Both the position numbers and the translations under genes were made by a program. A stretch of DNA of 64,000 bases, taken from Limnohabitans sp. T6-5. Its GTDB lineage: Bacteria; Pseudomonadota; Gammaproteobacteria; Burkholderiales; Burkholderiaceae_C. The stretch spans positions 1,276,202 to 1,340,201 of the forward strand of contig NZ_NERV01000001.1 in the NCBI RefSeq assembly GCF_003063315.1. The letters are read 5' to 3'. Positions 49,228 to 56,672 of the stretch are shown piece by piece (the stretch's first letter is position 1; every line of letters begins with the position of its first letter). Under the pieces are notes generated by a model that saw nothing but the letters and a program-made list of their open reading frames with translations, ran no database searches and was not told the DNA's origin.

Positions 49228-50088
49228 TCAAATTGACAAAGGCATGCGGTAGACATAGATGTCGCCGCGAAACATTCCTTCAGCGTACTCGACCAACTGC
49301 TTGGATGGACTCACGCGTGTGTGGCGTTTGAACAGCAGGCAAGGTAAAGGTTCAGCTAAGCCGAAATCCCTGGCTTCCTCCTCGGTGCTCAAGACCGCTT
49401 CTACCGTTTGATCTGCACCTTCGAGCGTCAAGCCGCATTGCTGGCGCAGCAGTTCATAGGCTGAACCCATGCCATCCCAATCGACCATGGAAGGGGCCAA
49501 ACCCAGGTCGTACCAGGCGTTTTCCCGCGTCATGGGTGTATCGTCGCCAAAACGCAAACGCACCAGATGCAGAAATGACGAGTTGGACGGCAGTCCGAAT
49601 ATCGATGCAATCATCCGGTCACGAACGACCTCACGCAGCAATATGCGTGTGCGGGCTTTTTTGCCCTGCTCCTGCATCTCTTGCGTAAAGCCTTTGAGTT
49701 GACCCAAGGGGGCTTGTAACTTGGGTGTCGGATGCAGCACGGTACTGCCGCCACGCCCCGATCCGCTGCTGATCCAGCCTGTGCGGCGCAGCTCGTCATA
49801 ACTGCGTTTGACGGTGATGCGGCTGACACCCAATTGTTCAGCCAAGTCGCGTTCGGAAGGCAATGTTTGACCGGCTTTCCAAACTCCCTGCTGCAACTTG
49901 CCGACCAGCTGCATGTGCAATTGACGCCACAAGGATTCACCTTGTGTGCTGTGCAGTGCCCAGGTGGTTGCGGGGTCTGCACGCCCCTGACCGAGCTGCT
50001 CGGTCATCCCCTCTGCTGCCAGGGCTCTAGCCTCGGATTCGTCGCCATGGGGCGAGAAATAGGGTGTTAAAGGGGGGGGTATGGACAT
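49228..50088 (-). CDS. GntR-family regulator, HutC/UTRA type
   Basis: The 286-residue regulator has a winged-helix domain (about 75-140, LPSERDLAEQLGVSRITVKR) and a C-terminal UTRA ligand domain (about 165-280). UTRA proteins usually bind sugar phosphates or related small ligands. ATG 50088 is chosen as it begins MSIPPPLTPYFS; the frame runs further upstream. The start codon lies inside the palindrome TGGACATGTCCA. The N-terminal 65 residues are an unusual extension. Its neighbour kinase suggests the ligand is a phosphorylated sugar. Confidence 0.88.
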   Translation of the reverse strand: MSIPPPLTPYFSPHGDESEARALAAEGMTEQLGQGRADPATTWALHSTQGESLWRQLHMQLVGKLQQGVWKAGQTLPSERDLAEQLGVSRITVKRSYDELRRTGWISSGSGRGGSTVLHPTPKLQAPLGQLKGFTQEMQEQGKKARTRILLREVVRDRMIASIFGLPSNSSFLHLVRLRFGDDTPMTRENAWYDLGLAPSMVDWDGMGSAYELLRQQCGLTLEGADQTVEAVLSTEEEARDFGLAEPLPCLLFKRHTRVSPSKQLVEYAEGMFRGDIYVYRMPLSI

Positions 50089-50093
50089 GTCCA
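50082..50093. promoter_or_regulatory. Candidate operator over the gntR start codon
   Basis: TGGACATGTCCA is a perfect 12-bp palindrome that contains the gntR ATG. A related inverted repeat, TGGATAT-N7-ATATCCA, lies at 50304-50324. GntR/UTRA regulators often autoregulate by such sites. Confidence 0.4.
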
Positions 50094-50303
50094 AATTATC
50101 AAAAAACCAATCCAAACATGATACCAGCAGAAGACGCCCAGGCCCTGGCGATCCAGCCCTGCGGCAAGATCTCAAGTGCTTTATTCAGACGCTTCAGACC
50201 GATAAAAAGCTGGCTGCGCATCAGACGCACTCCGGTTGCTTCAAAAGAGAACTTAAGAAAACAAAAAATTACAACTCTGGCAAACCCTTGTCTCAATTTT
50301 TTA

Positions 50304-50324
50304 TGGATATGGCCATAATATCCA
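50304..50324. promoter_or_regulatory. Second inverted repeat in the gntR-lipoprotein gap
   Basis: TGGATAT and ATATCCA flank a 7-base spacer, and TATGGCCATA at 50308-50317 is a further palindrome inside. It shares half-site shape with the element at 50082. The remainder of 50094-50403 has no convincing gene. Confidence 0.4.
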
Positions 50325-50403
50325 TTGATGGGTCCATTGAAAAATGTGATCCAAGCAACACGGCAGCACATCAGAACCATAAGCAGCACTGAAAGGTCAA
50401 AAA

Positions 50404-50631
50404 ATGAGTTTCAACAAAGTCAACCCCGCTTTACCGATTTACGTGGCATTGAGTTTGTCCAGCCTTTTGGGGCTGCTCGCGCTCCTGTCAGTGGGCAACA
50501 CATTGGCTTCAAACACACCGACACCGACAAGGATGGCTTGTCAAAAGGCTGAACGGTCAAACCAGACTGACGGCCGACGGGTCTGCCACGACAAGCAGCT
50601 CATTGAGACCGAATTTGATGGGACTGTCTGA
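50404..50631 (+). CDS. Small membrane or secreted protein, unrecognised
   Basis: A 75-residue product with one hydrophobic segment (about residues 10-34, LPIYVALSLSSLLGLLALLS) then a short polar tail with two Cys (RMACQKAERSNQTDGRRVC). AAAGG lies before the ATG. It lies 49 bases before the first lipoprotein gene on the same strand. It may be the first gene of that operon, or a spurious frame; there is nothing else to support it. Confidence 0.4.
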   Translation: MSFNKVNPALPIYVALSLSSLLGLLALLSVGNTLASNTPTPTRMACQKAERSNQTDGRRVCHDKQLIETEFDGTV

Positions 50632-50680
50632 GCGTCTACATGCAAGCCAAGTTCAGCCAACAAGACAAGAAGACTCAGAC

Positions 50681-52117
50681 ATGAACGCTACGAAAAAAAG
50701 GATGGGCAGGGCCGCCATGTGCTGGGCCATCGTGACATTGACTGCATGTGGCGGTGGCGGCAATGGCAATCCAGGCGGAGACAGCAGTGGAGGCAGTGGC
50801 GGTAGTGACGGTAGTGGCAGTAGTGGCTACAGCGATCTCAGCTGCGCAGGGGGTGAAGCAGGCGGCGTGCAGGCGAGCGATGTGAGCCTGAACCTCAACG
50901 GCAGCGCAGTGTCGGTGTGCCAATACAGCTGGCCCGATAGCCGAGGCTTGCCACGTACCCTCTCGCTCAAAAAACAAGGCAATGGCAATCCTGGCAATGG
51001 CGGCTATGCAGTGCAGGCGACGTACAAAGGTGTAGACGGTCAGACGCTCATCACGGTCAATGCCGCAGCCGATGAGGCATTTGGTGGCTTTGGCTACTTT
51101 GTCTCGCATGAAAAATACCGTTGGTACGACGGCGCAAACACCATTGCCCAGCTGCATGGTGAAGACGACTCAGCGAGGGGCTTGACTTTGCCTTCCAAAG
51201 GCGGCAACAGCTTTCATGGCATTCGCCAAGCCCGACATCGAATTCAGCAAAACTACTACCGCTGGGGCACCACCAACGCCTGGGTCTGTCAATACGATGC
51301 CGACATGGGTCAATGCAGCAATGGCGAGACGCCCAAAGACCTGACACTGCACAAGCGCTATGACACGCCAGTCACCATTGACTGGTATATCGAGGCCGGA
51401 ACCGATTACCCACGTATCGCCATTCACTACGACATCAGTGCCGTACCGCAAGCTGGTTTGGTGATGTTTGATGTGCGCGGCCCCTATGGTGCGATGGAGT
51501 TCGCCAACTCGGAGACACAAGCGCTCTTGCAGTCCGTGGTCTGGAAAGATGCGAGCAGAGTCTTTCGTACGCTCAATGCGCGAAACCCCTTGCACTGGAA
51601 TACGCCGTGGCGCTGGAACGGTGTTGACGATGGGGTGAACCGCATGCACATCATGAGCACACAAAACGGATTTGAAACCGGTTTGCTGGCGGTCAACACG
51701 CAAGGCATTGAACCTGCGGGGCTGGCCCAGGACGACTATGCAGGCGGCTTTGGTAAAGACGTCAACAACGATATCAACTGGGGTGTCTCGCACCGAGACC
51801 AGGACTGCAGTGTGCTCAGTCTGGATCCTAAAAGTGGCTGTTATGAACTGCCTCTGAGCGGCGTTTGGCCTTATCAAGGGGCCAACTACAGCTATGTTGC
51901 CCACGACACACCCAGCACCAACAAATTGCTGGCATGGGGCTCGCATCAGCGACTGGGCAGCACCGAAGCTGGCATGTTTGGCGCCGCCGTGAAGTACGAA
52001 ACCTGTTGGGGCCTGGATGCAGGCAAAGCCCTCTCGGGTGGCAGTGCCATGAAGCTTTACCAGCAAGCCGTGTTGCTCAAAGCTGGCAACGCCAAGGTCT
52101 GCGCCAGCAAATTTTGA
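50681..52117 (+). CDS. Large lipoprotein, unrecognised
   Basis: A 478-residue lipoprotein: signal MNATKKRMGRAAMCWAIVTL with lipobox LTAC (Cys23), then CGGGG and a Gly/Ser linker (about 24-50) that lifts the folded part off the membrane. The folded region has many aromatic residues (WDYR-type patches such as YFVSHEKYRWYDG, IDWYIEAGTDYPRI, NPLHWNTPWRWNG), which suggests a beta-rich, possibly carbohydrate-binding domain. I do not recognise the family. It is the first of five lipoprotein genes; the next starts 20 bases on. Confidence 0.75.
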   Translation: MNATKKRMGRAAMCWAIVTLTACGGGGNGNPGGDSSGGSGGSDGSGSSGYSDLSCAGGEAGGVQASDVSLNLNGSAVSVCQYSWPDSRGLPRTLSLKKQGNGNPGNGGYAVQATYKGVDGQTLITVNAAADEAFGGFGYFVSHEKYRWYDGANTIAQLHGEDDSARGLTLPSKGGNSFHGIRQARHRIQQNYYRWGTTNAWVCQYDADMGQCSNGETPKDLTLHKRYDTPVTIDWYIEAGTDYPRIAIHYDISAVPQAGLVMFDVRGPYGAMEFANSETQALLQSVVWKDASRVFRTLNARNPLHWNTPWRWNGVDDGVNRMHIMSTQNGFETGLLAVNTQGIEPAGLAQDDYAGGFGKDVNNDINWGVSHRDQDCSVLSLDPKSGCYELPLSGVWPYQGANYSYVAHDTPSTNKLLAWGSHQRLGSTEAGMFGAAVKYETCWGLDAGKALSGGSAMKLYQQAVLLKAGNAKVCASKF

Positions 52118-52137
52118 TTTCACTCCAGGAGAAAACC

Positions 52138-52977
52138 GTGAACACAAAATATCACTGCACATGTTCGTGGCGCTTGCTGGTCATAGGCACCGCCATGCTG
52201 CTCAGCGCCTGCGACAGCATGCCCATCAAGATGGGCGATGAAAGCGCCAAAATCGTGGCGACCGGCGCAGCAGGCGGCGACGCCAGCACCAATGCCAACA
52301 CCCAGCTTGAAAAATGCAGCGAACCACTGGGCACCTTGTCACTGGTGGAAAACCAACAGTCTGAATGGTTCAGTGTCCTGACAGGCCAATACAAGCTGCC
52401 CCCTACCTCCAATTTGTTGCGATTGCTGGTGCAGCAAAGCAACTGCTTTGTGGTCGTGGACCGCAGCCGTGCAGGGATGCAGGCCATGAGCCGAGAGCGC
52501 CAACTGATGGACAGTGGTGAAACCCGCGCAGGCTCCAACTTTGGCAAAGGCCAGATGGTGGCATCCGATTTTGGTTTGACACCAGATATCCAGTTTTCTG
52601 CCGGAAACACAGGCGGAATGGCCGGATCGTTGGGCGGTTTGGTTGGGGGATGGGGTGGTGCCTTGCTGGGTGCTGCTGGCAGCATCCACACGCGAGAGGC
52701 TAACGTGTTGCTGACCCTGGTGGACAACCGATCGGGCGTGCAAATTGCAGCGGCCGAAGGCAGTGCCAAGAAGACCGACTTTGGTGCAGCCTTCGGCGCT
52801 CTGTTCAGCGGGGCAGGTGCAGGCTTGGGTGGCTACAGCAACACACCACAAGGCAAAGTGATCGCAGCGGCCTTCATGGATGCCTACAACCAGACGGTCA
52901 AGGTCCTGCGTAACTACAAACCGCAGCAAGTCAAAGGCGGTTTGGGCAAGGGCGGAAAGCTCAAAGTGGGAAATTGA
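52138..52977 (+). CDS. CsgG-like lipoprotein
   Basis: The 279-residue product starts at GTG 52138, with AGGAG upstream. Signal peptide residues 1-24 end in LSAC (Cys25) with Asp at +2. The core resembles CsgG/HfaB: LLRLLVQQSNCFVVVDRS matches the region after the CsgG barrel start, then ANVLLTLVDNRSGVQIA and a C-terminal helix. CsgG forms an outer-membrane secretion pore for curli. A Gly-rich stretch (GNTGGMAGSLGGLVGGWGGA) could be membrane-active. Asp at +2 would favour inner-membrane retention under the E. coli Lol rule. No csgA, csgB, csgE or csgF is present nearby. Family call is moderate. Confidence 0.65.
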   Translation: MNTKYHCTCSWRLLVIGTAMLLSACDSMPIKMGDESAKIVATGAAGGDASTNANTQLEKCSEPLGTLSLVENQQSEWFSVLTGQYKLPPTSNLLRLLVQQSNCFVVVDRSRAGMQAMSRERQLMDSGETRAGSNFGKGQMVASDFGLTPDIQFSAGNTGGMAGSLGGLVGGWGGALLGAAGSIHTREANVLLTLVDNRSGVQIAAAEGSAKKTDFGAAFGALFSGAGAGLGGYSNTPQGKVIAAAFMDAYNQTVKVLRNYKPQQVKGGLGKGGKLKVGN

Positions 52978-53011
52978 TATTCAAACAAAACACATCCATC
53001 AGGGAGCACCT

Positions 53012-55009
53012 ATGAAAAACATCTATCGGTATTTGAGCGCCATGGCATTGGCCTCGCTGGTCGCCTGTGGGGGCGGAGGAAGCGGTAGCGCAGACACCGG
53101 CAACAACAATGGCAACAACAACAGTGGTAACGGCAGCAACAACATCGCAGGCGACTGTGCCGTGCTGTGCGTGCAAAGCCTGACAGCAGACAAACTGGCG
53201 CTGCTCAAAGGCGACAGGCTCAATGTGAGAGCGGTATTGGGAGGTAGTCTCAAGGACAAAGCTACCTACAGCTGGGACATGGGCGATGCCAGCGCGGCAT
53301 TGACCAGTACCCAAGTCAGCAACTACAACTATGACGCCCGAGTATCCAGGCCAGACAACATGTTGCGCATCACCTTGACCGTCAACGCCAAAGACGAACA
53401 AGGCAATCCTTATACCGCCAATCGCCAAATGCAGGTCAACGTGATGCAGGCGCAAACCGTGATCACCAGTGGCAACACCTTGGCCCAGTTTGCGATGGCC
53501 ATTGACACAAGCGGCAAACTGCAGACAACAGCCAGAGGTGATGATTTAGCGCCTCACGGGCTGGGTTTGACCGCGGGGTTTTATCAGCAGGGTGCTCTGT
53601 CAAATTTTATGAATTCGGAATTGCCTTCATCCACGGCACGCAGCGTCTACGGCTGTCTGTTTGATGAATCCTGCAGTCAATCGTTTGTGGTGACGCAAGA
53701 TGATCGTCTGCTGGCAACAGGGGATGACGACGTTCAGGCAGAAACGCGCAGCACAGGTGTCAGTGGTCGCCCTGATATGTGGGGCGATGCACTCGACAGC
53801 AATGATCAGCCCTTGCGCAACATTCGCCATGTGCAAAGTCGAATGGCGGCACTAGGCTCCAGCAGTTATGCCTTGCGTGCAGACGGTGCGGTGTTTGCCG
53901 CAGGCAACAACGACAGCGGTCGTTTGGGCATTGGCAGTGTCAGTGCCCGCAGCGAACGATTTGCGCCCATGCGTGACAGCCAAGGGGCGGTCACAAACGC
54001 TGTACAAGTGGCAGCCAGCGCAGGCAAGGTGTATGTGCTGCGCAGCGATGGCAGCCTGTGGGCTGCTGGCAGCAACAACCCCGGCGTGGGCGGTGGCCTG
54101 GGCATCGCCAGCGACGACAGCAGTGACCGCATGCAACTGGTGGCCACCAAAGACAATGCCGGTCAGCCTCTGAACAATGTCCGGCAGATCGCCACCGATG
54201 CCGATGGCTCAGTGTTTGCCGTGCGTTGGGATGCCAGCCTTTGGGTTGCAGGCTACAACACCCACGGCAACCTGGGCTTGAACAGCACCAGCCTGGGTGA
54301 CATCGAACAGGGCTTTCGCCCCGCCCTGCGCAGCGATGGCCAAGTCATGACCAATGTCAGTTGGGTCATCCCCAACCGCACGGCTTATTACCACCAGACG
54401 TTGGTACGCACCCAGGACGGTGCCCTCTGGTTTGCAGGTGAAGCCGCCAGTGCTTATGGTGTGGCTGCAGCCGATACCCCCTCAGATGATGCCGCTTTGC
54501 GGTTTGCCCCGGTGCGCGACAAACTGTCGGGTGTGCCGTTGAGTCAGGTGGCCGCAGCCGACTTTGTCAAAGGCAATTTCAACTATGCATTTTTAAGCGA
54601 TACCCAAGGGCATCTGGCTGTTTTGGGCAGCATTCAAAACACCGGTATGGCCTATGCCGTGGCCGACCCGCTGGACACCTTGAGAAATCGGCCCCTGAGT
54701 GGACAAATCATGCCCACACGCTTTGCCAACTGGAAAGGCCAGGGCGGCTGGCTCAATGACCGCTCAAGCATTCTTCAAGCCGTCAACGATCAATACAACG
54801 GTTTGACCCTGGCGTTGACCGACACAGGCAACTCGGCAGCACCCACGATATGCAAATTCAACGCCAGCGACACCGTGCTGGTCGCCATCGGCTGCGACGG
54901 TCAGTTGTATCTGGCGGCAGACAGTGCCAACCAGTACGCCGTGTCCTCGGCGCTGGTGCCCATGTTCCCGTCCAACAACGGCCTGCGTTTCAAAACGGGT
55001 CAGGAGTGA
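53012..55009 (+). CDS. Lipoprotein with divergent RCC1-type propeller
   Basis: The 665-residue lipoprotein has signal MKNIYRYLSAMALASLVAC (Cys19), CGGGG, and an Asn/Gly linker. Residues about 50-150 look like a PKD/Ig-type domain (ATYSWDMGDASAALTSTQVS). The rest contains repeated RCC1-like units: YALRADGAVFAAGNNDSGRLG, then YVLRSDGSLWAAGSNN, FAVRWDASLWVAGYNTHGNLG, and weaker ones, consistent with a beta-propeller. Unlike the next gene, the repeats lack paired Cys. AGGGAG precedes ATG 53012. Ligand unknown. Confidence 0.75.
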   Translation: MKNIYRYLSAMALASLVACGGGGSGSADTGNNNGNNNSGNGSNNIAGDCAVLCVQSLTADKLALLKGDRLNVRAVLGGSLKDKATYSWDMGDASAALTSTQVSNYNYDARVSRPDNMLRITLTVNAKDEQGNPYTANRQMQVNVMQAQTVITSGNTLAQFAMAIDTSGKLQTTARGDDLAPHGLGLTAGFYQQGALSNFMNSELPSSTARSVYGCLFDESCSQSFVVTQDDRLLATGDDDVQAETRSTGVSGRPDMWGDALDSNDQPLRNIRHVQSRMAALGSSSYALRADGAVFAAGNNDSGRLGIGSVSARSERFAPMRDSQGAVTNAVQVAASAGKVYVLRSDGSLWAAGSNNPGVGGGLGIASDDSSDRMQLVATKDNAGQPLNNVRQIATDADGSVFAVRWDASLWVAGYNTHGNLGLNSTSLGDIEQGFRPALRSDGQVMTNVSWVIPNRTAYYHQTLVRTQDGALWFAGEAASAYGVAAADTPSDDAALRFAPVRDKLSGVPLSQVAAADFVKGNFNYAFLSDTQGHLAVLGSIQNTGMAYAVADPLDTLRNRPLSGQIMPTRFANWKGQGGWLNDRSSILQAVNDQYNGLTLALTDTGNSAAPTICKFNASDTVLVAIGCDGQLYLAADSANQYAVSSALVPMFPSNNGLRFKTGQE

Positions 55010-55013
55010 TGTC

Positions 55014-56669
55014 ATGCACCATCTTTCAACCATGAAAAAACGTCTGATCGCCAATCTCGGTCTGATCGCCAGTTTGTTGCTCTGTGCTTGTGGCGGTGGC
55101 GGTAGTGATGGCGGCAGTGGCGGTGCATCAGCGGGCAGCTACGCCATCGGCGGCAGCGTCACGGGTTTGAGTGGCAACGACAGTGTCAAATTGCAAAACA
55201 ACGCAGGGGATGAACTCACCCTCAGCGTCAGTGATGCGGCCAAGCCCTTTGTCTTTGCCACCAAGGTCAGTGGGGCCTACAGCGTCAAGGTGCTCAGCGC
55301 CCCGGCGGGTAAAGGCTGTGCCGTCGCCAACGGCAGCGGCACCGCCAGTGCGGACGTGACCAACGTACAAGTGAGCTGCGATGCATTGGCCGTCAGCGGC
55401 CCTGGCCGCGCAGTGGTCAACACACGCTACAACTACAGCGCCCAGGTGGGTCAGCAAAGCGCCGTCGATTGGCGCTGGCAATGGGGTGATGGCAGCGCAG
55501 ACAGCAGCAGTGATCGTGTGCAAAAGGTCTGGAGCAGTGCAGGCAGCTTCCGTGTGACCACCAGCGCTACGGTCAACGGCAGTCCCATGAGTCGCAACAC
55601 CGATGTGACAGCAGTAGACCCGATTGCTTTGGGCATGGGGCACAGCTGTGCACTCAAGGCAGACGGCACGGTGCTTTGCTGGGGAGCGAATATCTATGGG
55701 CAGCTTGGAGATGGTTCCAACAACCAAGGCGTCCAGCTTGTTCAAGCCATGAGCAATGCGCAGGCCGTGGTCGCTGGCAATTTCCACACCTGCGCCTTGA
55801 AAACAGATGGCTTGGTGTTTTGTTGGGGCTATAACCACGAAAGCCAACTCGGTGACGGAACGACCAACAACAGAAACAGCCCAACCCAAGTACCGGGTTT
55901 GAGTGGTGTCGTCGCACTTGCGGCAGGTGCCAAGCATACCTGCGCACTTCAAAGCGATGGGAAGGTGGCGTGTTGGGGGTTGAACACTGCAGGACAGCTG
56001 GGGGATGGCACATTCAACAACCAGAACAAGCCCGTCACCGTGCCTGCATTGGCAAGCGTTGTGGCTTTGGCTGCGGGCGGGACGCATACTTGTGCGCTCA
56101 AGCTCGAAGGCAGTGTTGTGTGTTGGGGAAACAACATATTTGGACAGTTGGGAGATCAATCCAATGCCAACAGTTCACGCCCTATCCCGGTCTATGGACT
56201 CAGCGGTGTGGTCGCTGTAGCCGCTGGAGGTGGTCATTCATGTGCACTCAAAGCCGAGGGCACCGTTGCTTGTTGGGGGTGGAATGCATCCGGGCAGTTG
56301 AGTATCGGCAATGGGCCTGACCAAAACCAACCCACCATGGTGCCGGGCTTGACGGGAATTGCCGCCATGAAGGCAGGCTATGGGCGAACGTGTGTCCTCA
56401 AAAGTGAGGGTGCCATGGTCTGTTGGGGTGGCAATACTTTCGGTCAACTCGGCAATGGTGGTGTGAACGATGTTCCAAATCCAGTGATGGTTTTGGACTT
56501 GAACGATGCCGTAGCGATGGCCATCGGTGATGAACATACCTGCGCACTGCGCAGTGGTGGGCTCATGAGTTGCTGGGGGCGCAACAACTATGGCCTGGTG
56601 GCTGATGGCCACACCACGCAAAGCAACAAACCCATTTCCGTCAGCAGCGGCCCGGTGTTCTGGAAATAA
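55014..56669 (+). CDS. Lipoprotein with PKD-like domain and seven RCC1 repeats
   Basis: The 551-residue product starts at ATG 55014, with AGGAG at 55002-55006 inside the end of the previous gene, so the two are coupled. Lipobox Cys26 is followed by GGGG. Residues about 40-120 form a surface module (YAIGGSVTGLSGNDSVKLQN), and 120-200 a PKD-like domain (WRWQWGDGS). Seven RCC1 repeats follow, each with H(S/T)CAL and CWG, for example HSCALKADGTVLCWGANIYG. Seven units make a complete propeller, and the paired Cys in every blade suggest seven disulphides in the oxidising periplasm or surface. Ligand unknown. Confidence 0.82.
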   Translation: MHHLSTMKKRLIANLGLIASLLLCACGGGGSDGGSGGASAGSYAIGGSVTGLSGNDSVKLQNNAGDELTLSVSDAAKPFVFATKVSGAYSVKVLSAPAGKGCAVANGSGTASADVTNVQVSCDALAVSGPGRAVVNTRYNYSAQVGQQSAVDWRWQWGDGSADSSSDRVQKVWSSAGSFRVTTSATVNGSPMSRNTDVTAVDPIALGMGHSCALKADGTVLCWGANIYGQLGDGSNNQGVQLVQAMSNAQAVVAGNFHTCALKTDGLVFCWGYNHESQLGDGTTNNRNSPTQVPGLSGVVALAAGAKHTCALQSDGKVACWGLNTAGQLGDGTFNNQNKPVTVPALASVVALAAGGTHTCALKLEGSVVCWGNNIFGQLGDQSNANSSRPIPVYGLSGVVAVAAGGGHSCALKAEGTVACWGWNASGQLSIGNGPDQNQPTMVPGLTGIAAMKAGYGRTCVLKSEGAMVCWGGNTFGQLGNGGVNDVPNPVMVLDLNDAVAMAIGDEHTCALRSGGLMSCWGRNNYGLVADGHTTQSNKPISVSSGPVFWK

Positions 56670-56672
56670 GCC

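Noticed and set aside
50099..50389. A 96-codon minus-strand frame in the gap upstream of gntR
   Set aside because: No ribosome site or recognisable domain; the hydrophobic stretches are scattered and it would run over the candidate operator.
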